The notes under the pieces were generated by a model. That model saw only the letters and a list, made by a program, of their open reading frames with translations. It did no database searches and was not told the DNA's origin. 64,000 nt of DNA from Pseudomonas ovata (lineage in GTDB: Bacteria; Pseudomonadota; Gammaproteobacteria; Pseudomonadales; Pseudomonadaceae). Position numbers and translations under genes: made by a program. Location of the stretch: the NCBI RefSeq assembly GCF_003131185.1, contig NZ_QFFU01000009.1, positions 124,001-188,000 of the forward strand. The letters run 5' to 3'. The stretch's first letter is position 1, and every line of letters starts with the position of its first letter. Of the stretch, positions 17,585 to 26,158 are shown one piece after another.

Positions 17585-18412
17585 TTACTTGAGCTTGAAG
17601 TCGATCGGTACGCTGACCCAACCATCGACCGGCTGGTCGCCCTGCTTGCCGGGCACGAAGCTCCAGCGTTTGACGGCGGTGACGGCGGCTTCATCGAGTT
17701 GATCGCGACCGCTGCTTTTCTGGATCTGGATGTCGCCGGGGCGACCGCTGGCGAGCACATGCACACGCAGCAGTACGGTGCCTTCCCAGCCGCGGCGCAT
17801 GGCCAGCGACGGGTATTCCGGCGCCGGGTTGCGCAGGTAACCGGCGTTGGCCGAGGGCGCTGTGACCGGCTTGGGCGCAGGGGGCGCGGGCGGCGCTGGG
17901 GCGGCTACCGGCTGAGGCGTTGGCGGCGTCGGCGCTGGTGGCTGTGGCACCGGTTTGGCCACCGGCTTGGGCGCAGGCTTGACGACCGGCTTGGGCTTGG
18001 CCTGGGGTTTTGGCGGCGGCGGTGGCTTGACCGCCAGCTCGTCCTCCACTGGCGGTGGCGGCTCGACCACCGGCGGTGGCGGAACCGGTTCAGGGGGCGG
18101 TGGCGGGGTTTCGACCACCGGTGGCGCCGGGGTGGAAAACTCGATGGTCATCGGCGGGATTTCCGGTGGCACGAGCGGCAGCACAGGCGTCGGATTCTGG
18201 CTGACCCAGTAGATCACCGCACCGTGCAGGACCACGGCGAAAACACCCAACAGAATCCCTTCGCGTCGGCCCAGAACCCGCTTGGGCGTGCTGTGCAATC
18301 GCGACAGCGCCAGGGGGCCCCGGTAAGGACGGCCCAGGTCGACCAACTCACCGCTTTGCACCTGGCGCCGTGGCACCTCATGTGCACTGGCAGCGGTCTG
18401 GACATTGCCCAT
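17585..18412 (-). CDS. tonB: TonB energy-transducing protein
   Basis: A 275-residue protein with a cytoplasmic N terminus, one membrane helix (about residues 55-80, GILLGVFAVVLHGAVIYWVS), a long Pro/Lys-rich periplasmic spacer (PPPPEPVPPPPVVEPPPPVE and following) and a C-terminal TonB domain with YPSLAMRRGWEGTVLLRVHV and ending PIDFKLK. It spans the periplasm to transmit ExbBD energy to outer-membrane receptors. The ATG at 18412 has AGGAG seven bases upstream. It heads the tonB-exbB-exbD operon. I see no convincing Fur box in the upstream 200 bases. Confidence 0.93.
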   Translation of the reverse strand: MGNVQTAASAHEVPRRQVQSGELVDLGRPYRGPLALSRLHSTPKRVLGRREGILLGVFAVVLHGAVIYWVSQNPTPVLPLVPPEIPPMTIEFSTPAPPVVETPPPPPEPVPPPPVVEPPPPVEDELAVKPPPPPKPQAKPKPVVKPAPKPVAKPVPQPPAPTPPTPQPVAAPAPPAPPAPKPVTAPSANAGYLRNPAPEYPSLAMRRGWEGTVLLRVHVLASGRPGDIQIQKSSGRDQLDEAAVTAVKRWSFVPGKQGDQPVDGWVSVPIDFKLK

Positions 18413-18596
18413 TGATTCACTCCTGCATTTTTTCAAAAAAAATCCAGGTTCTGTTGGTCTCAGTCACCCTTGGTCAGTGTGTTGCGTTGAGCGCAATCAT
18501 CACCGAAACCCTATGTTCCGGAAAGGAATGTTTGGTTCTCCATTTATGCAAAAAAAGCATATAGCTTACTCATGCGTCATTTGTACCCGGCACCAC

Positions 18597-18637
18597 GTAA
18601 AAGCCCCTGACCGTGCACGACGGTCAGGGGCTTTTAC
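18597..18637. terminator. Bidirectional terminator, 18-bp perfect stem
   Basis: GTAAAAGCCCCTGACCGT and its exact complement around the loop GCACG. A/T runs at both ends of the stem let it act in both directions, chiefly after the small gene at 18659-18841 on the minus strand. Confidence 0.85.
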
Positions 18638-18658
18638 CAGGCGCTTATCGGAGCGCAT

Positions 18659-18841
18659 TCAGTGCCGGGTATCGGCCTTGGCCTTTCGGGTATGCAGGCT
18701 GACCGCGTAGGCCATGGCCTCATCACGGGTGTTGAAGGTTGCCAGCCGGTCGTGATCGGTACAGACCCGCCATGGGCCGTTATTAACGCTGATCACCTGG
18801 TAACCGTTGACTTGCTGCTTATGAAGCATCGAAGTACTCAT
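18659..18841 (-). CDS. Small conserved hypothetical protein
   Basis: A 60-residue protein starting MSTSMLHKQQVNGYQVI. The ATG at 18841 is chosen because GGAGGTG precedes it closely; a GTG four codons upstream is possible. It has two or three predicted strands (YQVISVNNGPWRVC) and a helix (TRDEAMAYAVSLHTRKA), a layout seen in small DUF2188-like proteins, though that label is only a resemblance. It stands alone with its own terminator. Confidence 0.65.
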   Translation of the reverse strand: MSTSMLHKQQVNGYQVISVNNGPWRVCTDHDRLATFNTRDEAMAYAVSLHTRKAKADTRH

Positions 18842-18972
18842 GTGCACCTCCACGGATGCGAGTGGGTTGCAACGCCTACCTTACACCTGTAAATCCGGCC
18901 TGTGCAGACCGTTCGGCATGACTGCCTTGCCCCTATGGCGCGCAACAGGCCTGGCCGGGTGCGCAACTTCCG

Positions 18973-18991
18973 CCATAGCCAAAGGCTTACA
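18973..18991 (+). promoter_or_regulatory. Possible GacA upstream activating sequence (half site)
   Basis: GGCTTACA at 18984-18991 is an exact right half of the TGTAAG-N6-CTTACA element that GacA needs at rsm promoters. The left half is degenerate. Its centre lies about 55-60 bases before the predicted RNA start, the distance expected for such promoters. Confidence 0.45.
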
Positions 18992-19035
18992 CGCCATGGC
19001 GCACAATGGCTATTCCCATCCTGCTGGCATAAGCC

Positions 19036-19166
19036 TAAGATTGGATCCAACCACTGACGAGCAGGAAGCCCGTCAGGATCAGGGACGATCGACCATGTAA
19101 GGAGACTGCCGACAGGGAGTTGGAATGGTTCTGGATAAAAACCCGCTTCGGCGGGTTTTTTGTTGC
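19036..19166 (+). ncRNA. Candidate Rsm-family (RsmA/CsrA-sequestering) small RNA
   Basis: About 125 bases ending in a strong terminator (AAAACCCGC-TTCG-GCGGGTTTT, 19138-19160). It contains eight GGA motifs within about 100 bases (in TTGGATC, CAGGAAG, CAGGATC, AGGGACG, AAGGAGA, AGGGAGT, TGGAATG and CTGGATA). At least two lie in hairpin loops: CTGACG-(11 nt with GGA)-CGTCAG at 19054-19076 and GATC-AGGGAC-GATC at 19077-19090. This layout is that of RsmX/RsmY/RsmZ, which titrate RsmA/RsmE under GacS/GacA control. A GacA-box half site lies at the right distance upstream. The 5' end is estimated. Which family member it is cannot be decided without comparison. Confidence 0.7.
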
Positions 19167-19180
19167 CTGCGATTGGCCTG

Positions 19181-20446
19181 TCAATCGCCCCAGGTCTCCA
19201 GCACCTCGACAAAGCGGCGCAACCAGGCATTGGTCTGGCTGCCGTCCAGCACCCGGTGATCGATGGTCAGCGACACATAGGCCATGGTCCGGGCCTGGAA
19301 ACTGTCCACGCCGTCGACCTCCCTGACCACCACACGCTTTTGCAACGCGCCCACGCCCAGAATGGCCGACTGCGGCTGGTTGATGATCACCGGCGTGGCC
19401 AGCAATGAACCTGACACTCCATGGTTGGAAATCGTGAAGGTCCCGCCCTGCACATCCGCCGGTTTCAGCCGGGACGTCCGGGCCAGTTCGGTCAGGGTGT
19501 GCAGACGGCTGGCGATGCCCAGCAGCGACAGCGTCTGCGCTTGCCGGATCACCGGCACGATCAGGCCCTGATCCCCCAGGGCGGCCCCGACACCGATGTT
19601 CACGTCGCTGAACACTTCCAGGGCGTCTTCATGCCAGCGACTGTTGACCTGCGGTGCGGACTGCATCGCCTGCACGGCGGCAGCCACGAAGTAGGCGGTA
19701 AACGTAAGGTTCACGCCCTGCCCGGCATACTCGGCCTTGTGGCGCTGACGGTGCTGGATGATCGCCGTGCAGTCGGCCTCGAACACCGCGGTGACATGCG
19801 GCGCTACGCTGACCGAATGCTGCATGTGCTCGGCAATCCTGCGGCGCATGCTCGAATGCGGGATGCGTTCGGCCACTCGTGGCGCCGTCGAATCCTCAAC
19901 GGGCAAACCGGCTGGGGCAGACGGCGCTTTTTCAACCGGCTCGGGCGCTGCAGGTGCCTCCAGACGCTGCACGGCCCTGACTACATCTTCGCGGGTCAGG
20001 CGCCCGCCTCGACCGGTGCCACAGCCCTTGAGCGTGGCCGGGTCCAGATCATGCTCGGCCAGCAAGCGGCGCACGGCAGGTGACAATCTTGATTCAATGT
20101 CCGAGAGCGGCTGATCGCGCTCGGCGTCTTCGGACTCAGCCGGTACAGGCCGCTCAACCCGCGGGGCATCAGGCGCAGGCTGTTCAAGCAGCGCTGCCGC
20201 CACCCGCCCCAGCAGCGCACCCGGCAACACGTCCTGGCCTTCCTGCACGACAATGTCCAGCACGCCGTCACACGGGGCACAGACCTCCACCATGACCTTG
20301 TCGGTTTCCAGCTCGACCACCGGTTCGTGCTGGCGCACCGGGGCGCCGACAGCCTTGAGCCAGGTACGCAGCACGGCCTTGGTGCCTTCCTGTTGCAACG
20401 GCGCGATGACGTCCTGTGCCGGGGTGTTGAGGGTCAGGTCAGTCAT
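19181..20446 (-). CDS. 2-oxoacid dehydrogenase dihydrolipoamide acyltransferase (E2)
   Basis: A 421-residue E2 subunit. The N-terminal lipoyl domain has ELETDKVMVEVCAP (lipoyl Lys at about residue 43), a peripheral-subunit-binding domain lies around residues 120-155 (LSPAVRRLLAEHDLDPATL), and the catalytic domain ends with the active-site SLTIDHRVLDG. It transfers acyl groups from E1 to CoA. It starts one base after the E1 stop, so the two genes are translationally linked. No E3 (lipoamide dehydrogenase) gene follows. The substrate may be pyruvate, acetoin or a branched-chain keto acid. The 3' end converges on the small RNA terminator. Confidence 0.92.
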   Translation of the reverse strand: MTDLTLNTPAQDVIAPLQQEGTKAVLRTWLKAVGAPVRQHEPVVELETDKVMVEVCAPCDGVLDIVVQEGQDVLPGALLGRVAAALLEQPAPDAPRVERPVPAESEDAERDQPLSDIESRLSPAVRRLLAEHDLDPATLKGCGTGRGGRLTREDVVRAVQRLEAPAAPEPVEKAPSAPAGLPVEDSTAPRVAERIPHSSMRRRIAEHMQHSVSVAPHVTAVFEADCTAIIQHRQRHKAEYAGQGVNLTFTAYFVAAAVQAMQSAPQVNSRWHEDALEVFSDVNIGVGAALGDQGLIVPVIRQAQTLSLLGIASRLHTLTELARTSRLKPADVQGGTFTISNHGVSGSLLATPVIINQPQSAILGVGALQKRVVVREVDGVDSFQARTMAYVSLTIDHRVLDGSQTNAWLRRFVEVLETWGD

Positions 20447-20447
20447 G

Positions 20448-22550
20448 TCAGAACCCCACCATTTCGTCGATCTTCGCGCGGATTTTTGCGACCGAGGGCA
20501 AGGCATGCTCCATCAGCAACGGGTGATGCGGGCTGGGAATGTCCGGCATGGTCAGGCGCGCCACCGGGGCGTCCAGGTCCATGAACGCCTGCTCGGCGAC
20601 CACGGCAATGATCTCGGCGCCAAAGCCTGCGGTGCCCAGGTCTTCATGGACCACCAGGCAGCGATGGGTACGCGACACCGACGCCAGCACCGTTTCACGG
20701 TCCCAGGGCATCAAGGTCCGCAGGTCGATGACCTCGACCGAACGGCCTTCGGCGGCCTGCTCGCAGCGCTCGACCATCGCGCCCCAGGTCACCAGGGTCA
20801 GGTCGTTGCCCTGGGTGACGCAGCGGGCCTGGCCGAACGGCAGCACATAGTCGTCGCCGGGGTAGCTGCGCCGGGCGCTGGCGGCGTCGAGCATGGCGCG
20901 GTGCTCAAAGAAAATCACCGGATCGTTGCCCCGCAGCGCGGTGCGCAGCAGCCCGACCGCGTCTTCGGCATTGGACGGCACCGCGACTTTCCAGCCCGGC
21001 GAATGCACGAACTGCACCTCGTTGGTCTGGCTGTGCCACGGGTCGCCGCATTTGAAGAAACCGCCCGGAATTCGCACCACCATCGGCGCGGCAAAGCGGT
21101 TATTGGTGCGCCAGCGCATGGTGCCGCAGTCGTTGATCTGCTCCATGGCCGGGTCGGCGTATTTGCGAAACTGGATTTCCGGCACCGGCATCAAGCCGCC
21201 CAGCGCCATGCCCACCGCCCGGCCGATGATGCCTTCTTCGGACAGGCTGGTGTCGAACACCCGCTCGGCACCGTACTTGTCCTGCAACCCCAGCGTCACC
21301 GCATGCACCCCGCCCTTGGGGCCGACGTCTTCGCCGAATACCACTACCCGCGGGTTGATGCTCAGCTCATGATCAAGCGTCCGGCGAATCGCCGCGACCA
21401 TGTTCAGACGCGGGCCTTGCGGCTCGGCTTGCAGGGTGTCGGCCGGCGCCCGGTAGCCATCGCTCCACTGCCCGCCGCGCTGCTGCAGCGTACCTTCGAA
21501 AAATACGTTTTCGGTCACGCGCTGCGGATCGCTGACCGGGCGTGCCTCGGCCTGCTCGCAGGCCTGCTTCACGGCCTCGGCAGCCTGGTCTTCAAGTGCC
21601 TGCCACTGCGCCTCGCTGAAGCGGGCCGGCACCAGGAATTCATGCAACCGCGGCAGCGGGTCACGGGCCCACTCGGCGTCCACCTGTTCGGTCGACTTGT
21701 AGGCCTGGGTGTCCTGAAAGCTATGCCCTTGCAGGCGCGGCACGGTCAGGCGCAACAGGCACGGTCCCCGGCGCTGGCGCACATGGTCGACGGCGCGGGC
21801 GATCAGGGCGGCGCTGTGCTGCGGGTCGCAGCCGTCGCCAGAGATCACTTCCAGGCCCTGGAAACTGGCCAGGTTTCTGGCGATGTCAGCGCCCGGGGTC
21901 TGCAAGGTCGAGGGCACGGAGATGCCGAAGCCATTGTCTTCGATGTAGAACAGCATCGGCAGCTGTTGCGTGGTGGCCATGGTCAGCGCCGACCAGAAGC
22001 CGTTGGTGGCCACCGACCCGTCACCGCCCAGCACCACGCTGATGGCCCGGGCACGATCAGCCTGCGCCATCACCCGCGTGCGGTAGTTCAGGGCCTGGGC
22101 CCAGCCGGCCGTGGGCGTGTACTGCGCACCAACGCCGCCGCACATGGGCAGCGCGGTGACGCCACCGGGGTTGGGGTAATTGAACACCACGCCGATGTCG
22201 CGGCCGTCGGAATAGCCACCGGCGCGGGCCATGGACGACCCCAGCGCATCGACCAGGTCAACCCCCAGCGCCAGCAACAGCGGACGTGAACGGTAGTAAC
22301 CACAGGCGGCATCGTGCGGGTCGGTCAGGTGCAGACCCAACAGGATCTGCGCCATGTCATGACCACGGGCTGAAAACTGATAGAGCACCTTTTTCTGCGG
22401 CACCAGCGTGCCCTCTTCCAGCGCGTCGAGCTGGCGCGAGACCATCATCAGGTACGCGGCGCGTTGCCAGTCCACCGAGACATCGTGGGGTGCGACCGGC
22501 GTGGCCTGGGCAGGTGTGGCACGGGCAGGTGTGCGTTGGATCACCGTCAT
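20448..22550 (-). CDS. Fused alpha/beta 2-oxoacid dehydrogenase (E1)
   Basis: A 700-residue thiamine-diphosphate decarboxylase in which the alpha-type half (about residues 1-340; TPP motif GGDGSVATNGFWSALT) and the beta-type half (from about residue 370; MVAAIRRTLDHEL, VFGEDVGPKGGVHAVT, and the C-terminal swap domain) are joined in one chain. In the classic Pseudomonas bkd operon these are two proteins. It makes the acyl-lipoyl intermediate for the E2 next door. The ATG at 22550 is chosen because the frame upstream of it is not protein-like. It is divergent from an Lrp-type regulator. Confidence 0.92.
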   Translation of the reverse strand: MTVIQRTPARATPAQATPVAPHDVSVDWQRAAYLMMVSRQLDALEEGTLVPQKKVLYQFSARGHDMAQILLGLHLTDPHDAACGYYRSRPLLLALGVDLVDALGSSMARAGGYSDGRDIGVVFNYPNPGGVTALPMCGGVGAQYTPTAGWAQALNYRTRVMAQADRARAISVVLGGDGSVATNGFWSALTMATTQQLPMLFYIEDNGFGISVPSTLQTPGADIARNLASFQGLEVISGDGCDPQHSAALIARAVDHVRQRRGPCLLRLTVPRLQGHSFQDTQAYKSTEQVDAEWARDPLPRLHEFLVPARFSEAQWQALEDQAAEAVKQACEQAEARPVSDPQRVTENVFFEGTLQQRGGQWSDGYRAPADTLQAEPQGPRLNMVAAIRRTLDHELSINPRVVVFGEDVGPKGGVHAVTLGLQDKYGAERVFDTSLSEEGIIGRAVGMALGGLMPVPEIQFRKYADPAMEQINDCGTMRWRTNNRFAAPMVVRIPGGFFKCGDPWHSQTNEVQFVHSPGWKVAVPSNAEDAVGLLRTALRGNDPVIFFEHRAMLDAASARRSYPGDDYVLPFGQARCVTQGNDLTLVTWGAMVERCEQAAEGRSVEVIDLRTLMPWDRETVLASVSRTHRCLVVHEDLGTAGFGAEIIAVVAEQAFMDLDAPVARLTMPDIPSPHHPLLMEHALPSVAKIRAKIDEMVGF

Positions 22551-22696
22551 TTTATTGTTATCCCTTACGGTTGAGCGGCATGGCGCAAATGAGTGCTTGC
22601 TGTGCTCAAAGCGTAAGGACGCCAAGGGAGAATGTGCTTCCTATTTCTTGAGCCTTTGGCCAGAATCGAGCACGTTCATTCTCCGAATAAAAACAA

Positions 22697-23176
22697 ATGA
22701 AGAAAGATCGCCTCGACACCTACAGCATCCGCATTCTTGACGCCCTGCAAGCCGACGCCCGCCTCTCGGTGCAAGACTTGTCCGAGCGCATCGGCCTGTC
22801 CTCGACCCCGACCTGGAAGCGCCTGAAAAACCTTGAACAGGACGGCTATATCAAACGCTACACTGCCATCGTCGACCGCCAGCAGGTCGGGCTGGGCAAC
22901 TGCGTACTGGCCGAGGTCAACCTGTCCAAGCACGTCGAAAACGTCGTCGAAGCCTTCGAAGAAGCAGTGCGCAATTGCCCGGCGATCATCGAGTGCAACA
23001 GCACCACCGGCCAGGCCGACTACATCATGAAGGTGCTGACCACCGACATCGCCCATTACGACGAATTTCTGCACAAGGTGATTTTCAAGCTGCCAGGCGT
23101 GAGCGAAATCCGCTCGGCGGTGGTGATCCGCGAGGTCAAGGCCAATACCCCGGTACCGCTGGGGCACCTCAACTGA
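22697..23176 (+). CDS. Lrp/AsnC-family regulator (BkdR-like)
   Basis: A 159-residue feast/famine regulator. The N-terminal helix-turn-helix covers about residues 5-60 (LDALQADARLSVQDLSERIG and SSTPTWKRLKNLEQDGYI), followed by the RAM effector domain (VLAEVNLSKHVENVVEAFEE, IIECNSTTGQADYIMKVLT). It is divergent from the E1-E2 genes with about 146 bases between starts. That is the same arrangement as bkdR and the branched-chain keto acid dehydrogenase operon in Pseudomonas, so it probably activates them in response to an amino acid. Confidence 0.88.
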   Translation: MKKDRLDTYSIRILDALQADARLSVQDLSERIGLSSTPTWKRLKNLEQDGYIKRYTAIVDRQQVGLGNCVLAEVNLSKHVENVVEAFEEAVRNCPAIIECNSTTGQADYIMKVLTTDIAHYDEFLHKVIFKLPGVSEIRSAVVIREVKANTPVPLGHLN

Positions 23177-23495
23177 AGCCGGCACGACGTCAACCTGAAC
23201 ACTGAACGTGCGGCGACGATCCGCCAATGAGGCCAGTGAGACAGGCACATCGGCTGCGCCTGTACGGCCGCCTTCGCCAGCAGAGCTGCCTCCCACAGCA
23301 TTCGCGACCGTTGGTCGCTCTACAAGGCCGTGTGGCGCCTGGCTACGCAGCATGACGACGTGGGAGCGACCAGCGGTCGCGAAAGGGCCGGCCGGCGATC
23401 TGCTGGAGCCTGGAACCCGCCGACACTGCCAGCCGCTTGCATCACCGCTCTTTTTTTGCGAAAAAGCCGCCTCTCTTATCAACCCGAGCCCGACC
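23177..23495. other. Intergenic stretch with a REP pair
   Basis: Apart from the repeat at 23301-23383 and the leader of the FKBP gene, nothing is seen. An open frame runs through it into the FKBP gene but has no sign of being coding. Confidence 0.6.
23301..23383. repeat. REP doublet (REPIN-like)
   Basis: Two inverted 20-base arms (TTCGCGACCGTTGGTCGCTC and its complement, one mismatch) separated by 43 bases. The outer sequence GTGGGAGCGACC...GGTCGCGAA is the Pseudomonas REP pattern. Such pairs are spread by RAYT transposases; none is in this window. Confidence 0.8.
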
Positions 23496-23834
23496 ATGAC
23501 CGACACCCTGGACATCACCGACCTGCACGAAGGCGACGGCAAGGCCGTGGTCAAAGGCGCCTTGATCACCACCCACTACACCGGCTGGCTGGACGACGGC
23601 AGCGTATTCGATTCCTCGGCCGGGCGCGGCAAGCCGTTCCAGTGCGTGATCGGCACAGGCCGGGTGATCAAGGGCTGGGACCAGGGCCTGATGGGCATGC
23701 GCGTCGGCGGCAAACGCAAGCTGCAGGTGCCGGCCGCCCTCGGTTATGGCGAGCGCCAGGTCGGCAGCATCCCGCCCAACGCCAACCTGACATTCGAGAT
23801 CGAACTGCTCGAAGTGCTGACCCGCGACGATTGA
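23496..23834 (+). CDS. FKBP-type peptidyl-prolyl isomerase
   Basis: A 112-residue single-domain FKBP that speeds prolyl bond isomerisation. The core is complete: HYTGWLDDGSVFDSS, the FQCVIGTGRVIKGWDQGLMGMRVGG stretch (about residues 46-70) lining the active site, and the GYGERQVGSIPPNANLTFEIELL end. There is no signal peptide, so it is cytoplasmic. The ATG at 23496 fits the family; the long upstream extension in the same frame is not protein-like. Confidence 0.92.
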   Translation: MTDTLDITDLHEGDGKAVVKGALITTHYTGWLDDGSVFDSSAGRGKPFQCVIGTGRVIKGWDQGLMGMRVGGKRKLQVPAALGYGERQVGSIPPNANLTFEIELLEVLTRDD

Positions 23835-24028
23835 CAGTCGCCAGCACAAAAAATACAAATAACTGATGTTAAATACCAACCAAATAACTATTTTTCATAA
23901 TTAGCTTAGTCCTAAAAAGACTTTCACAGCTATTTCTCATAACGGTAAGGTCATTCCCAGACCCGACCCCTTTCCTGGCGGAGGCACTTCTCACCTGGCC
24001 ATCAAGGCCCTGCCCAGGAAAGTCCCGC

Positions 24029-24991
24029 ATGTTCCTCCGTTCCCTGCTTGCCACACTGATTGTCGGCGCACTGTCGGTCGCCACCCAGGCCGCCGAGCTG
24101 GCGCCGCTGAAAGTCGCCAACCAGAAGTCATCCTACAAACTGCTGCTGGAAGCGGCCGGCGAACTCAAGGATGTGCCGTACCGCATCGAGTTCTCCGAAT
24201 TTGCCGCCGCCGCACCCTTGGGTGAAGCCCTCAATGCCGGGGCCGTGGATGTCGGCGGGCTGGGAGATGCGCCCTATGTATTTGCCCTGGGCGCCGGTGC
24301 GCCGCTCAAGGTGATCAGCATCACCCACGCCGACGGGCGTTTCTCCACCTCGATCCTGGTGCCCAAGGATTCGCCGCTGCAAACCGCCGCCGACCTCAAG
24401 GGCAAGCGCGTGGTGACCAATCGTGGCTCGATCGGTCATTTCCTGGTGATCAAGGCACTGCGTGATGCCGGCCTGAAAAGCTCGGATGTCACCTTCGTCA
24501 ACCTGCTGCCCACCGACGCACGCAGTGCGCTGGAAAGCGGCAATGCCGATGCCTGGTCGACCTGGGACCCGTACACCACCATCGCCATCACCCAGAACGG
24601 CGCACGAATCCTGCGCAAGGGCGATGACCTGCTGACCAACCACCTGTACACCGCCGCCACCGCTCAGGCAATCCGTGACAAACGCGTACAGCTCGATGAT
24701 TTCGTGCAACGCCTTGACCGCGCCTGGGCCTGGGTCAACCAGCACCCGCGCGAATATGCCCAGGCCCAGGCCAGAGTCACCGGCCTGCCACTGGAAGTGC
24801 ACCTGGCCAGTGCCGAAAGCACCGACTTCGAAAAAGTCGCCATCACCGCCCCGGTGATCGCCAACCTGCAGCAGACCGCCAACATTTATCTGGAAGAAGG
24901 CATTCTTAACCGTCCGGTGGATGTGTCCCAAGGCTTCGACGCCACGTTCAACGCCGTTCGCGGCCTGGCCACGCAGGTGAATACACCGTAA
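24029..24991 (+). CDS. SsuA-like sulfonate/taurine ABC transporter binding protein (orphan)
   Basis: A 320-residue periplasmic binding protein with a Sec signal (MFLRSLLATLIVGALSVATQ, cleavage after AA). The NMT1/SsuA fold is visible in ALNAGAVDVGGLGDAPYVFA, LKGKRVVTNRGSIGHFLVIKAL and GNADAWSTWDPYTTIA. It probably binds an alkanesulfonate or related anion. No permease or ATPase genes are next to it, so it must use a transporter elsewhere or be a lone receptor. AGGAAAG precedes the ATG. It converges with a LysR gene across a repeat element. Confidence 0.88.
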   Translation: MFLRSLLATLIVGALSVATQAAELAPLKVANQKSSYKLLLEAAGELKDVPYRIEFSEFAAAAPLGEALNAGAVDVGGLGDAPYVFALGAGAPLKVISITHADGRFSTSILVPKDSPLQTAADLKGKRVVTNRGSIGHFLVIKALRDAGLKSSDVTFVNLLPTDARSALESGNADAWSTWDPYTTIAITQNGARILRKGDDLLTNHLYTAATAQAIRDKRVQLDDFVQRLDRAWAWVNQHPREYAQAQARVTGLPLEVHLASAESTDFEKVAITAPVIANLQQTANIYLEEGILNRPVDVSQGFDATFNAVRGLATQVNTP

Positions 24992-25087
24992 GGCTGGTCG
25001 AGCCACGATTCGCTTTAGCCGGAAATACAGACGCCATCGCCCCATGACCTGGCGGTCTTCGCGGCCAAAGCCGCCCTCATCAAAAAT

Positions 25088-25175
25088 AAAATAACTTATT
25101 GATTTTATTGAGTTTTAAATTCACCCCTGTTTGCGCGACAGCGCGGTGTCAGTGACACAGGGGTAATCTCCTACG
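25088..25175 (+). repeat. Mosaic intergenic repeat, copy 2 (no core)
   Basis: The AT-rich module AAAATAACTTATTGATTTT and following bases runs directly into the third module (TTTGCGCGACAGCGCGGTG and GGGGTAATCTCCT) with no palindromic core. ACCCCTGT at 25123-25130 pairs with ACAGGGGT at 25157-25164, so it could fold and end both converging transcripts. Confidence 0.7.
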
Positions 25176-25184
25176 GTTTGAAGT

Positions 25185-26051
25185 TCAGGCCGGGACACTT
25201 GTTTCCAGCAACTCAATGAAACTGGCCAGGCTGCGCGACACCGTGCCCTTGCGCCACACCAGCCAGGTCTGCAGGTAACGAAACTGCGCCGACAGCGGCC
25301 AGACGCTGACAGTGCTGCAACCGGGCATGCTTTCGAGCATGCTGCGCGGCATCAGCGCCAGGCCGGCGCCAGCGCTGACGCAGGCGAGCATGCCGTGGTA
25401 CGACTCCATTTCGGAGATCTTGCCCGGCACCGCCGCGTTATGGCTGAACCAGCTTTCGAAATGGTGGCGGTACGAGCAGTTGGCGCGAAAGGCATAGATG
25501 GGTTCGCCGTTGACGTCGCTGCCGCTGTCGATGGGCGCGTGGTTGAGCGGCGCGATCACCACCATTTCTTCTTCGAACACCGCCACCCCTTCCAGCGCCG
25601 GGTGCAGCACCGGGCCGTCGACGAAGGCCGCCGCCAAGTGCCCGGCCAGCACGCCGTCAATCATGGTGCCGGACGAACCGGTCGACAGCGCCAGTTCGAC
25701 CTTGGGGTACGCCTGGTTATAGGCCGCCAGCACGGCCGGGATGCGCACTGCAGCGGTGCTTTCCAGCGACCCCAGGGCCAGTGGTCCACGCGGTTCATCA
25801 CCGGCCACGGCCTGGCGCGCCTCGCTCACCAGGTCGAGGATGCGCCGGGTGTAATCGAGAAAATTCCAGCCCGCCGGCGACAGGCGCAGGCGATGTTTTT
25901 CCCGAATGAACAGTTCGACGCCCAGGTCCTCTTCCAGCTGCTTGATGCGCGTGGTGAGGTTGGACGGCACCCGATGGATGTGCTGGGCGGCGGCGCTGAT
26001 GCTGCCGTGTTCAGCGACAGCCTTGAAGATTTCCAGTTGGACCAGATCCAC
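25185..26051 (-). CDS. LysR-family regulator (PtrR/YneJ-like)
   Basis: A LysR regulator of 288 residues starting at a GTG that follows GGAG by six bases (read as [18 protein letters not shown]); the frame also opens at a TTG four codons upstream. The helix-turn-helix holds [19 protein letters not shown], and the effector domain includes [15 protein letters not shown]. It is divergent from a succinate-semialdehyde dehydrogenase gene, the same pairing as yneJ (ptrR) and sad in enterobacteria, so it likely controls that gene. Confidence 0.88.
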   Translation of the reverse strand: MDLVQLEIFKAVAEHGSISAAAQHIHRVPSNLTTRIKQLEEDLGVELFIREKHRLRLSPAGWNFLDYTRRILDLVSEARQAVAGDEPRGPLALGSLESTAAVRIPAVLAAYNQAYPKVELALSTGSSGTMIDGVLAGHLAAAFVDGPVLHPALEGVAVFEEEMVVIAPLNHAPIDSGSDVNGEPIYAFRANCSYRHHFESWFSHNAAVPGKISEMESYHGMLACVSAGAGLALMPRSMLESMPGCSTVSVWPLSAQFRYLQTWLVWRKGTVSRSLASFIELLETSVPA

Positions 26052-26158
26052 ATCATTCTCCAAACGTGAACGTATTGCTCAGTATTATTCAGTTTTCAAG
26101 ACTCTAGCATGGCCCTAACCTGATCGCACTTTCCTGACACCACGATGCAGAGGCGGCC

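Noticed and set aside
18413..18596. Fur box upstream of tonB
   Set aside because: No sequence close to the 19-base consensus was found, although iron control would be expected.
20253..22289. 678-codon open frame on the plus strand
   Set aside because: Antisense to the E1 gene; composition is that of an antisense frame and no domain is seen.
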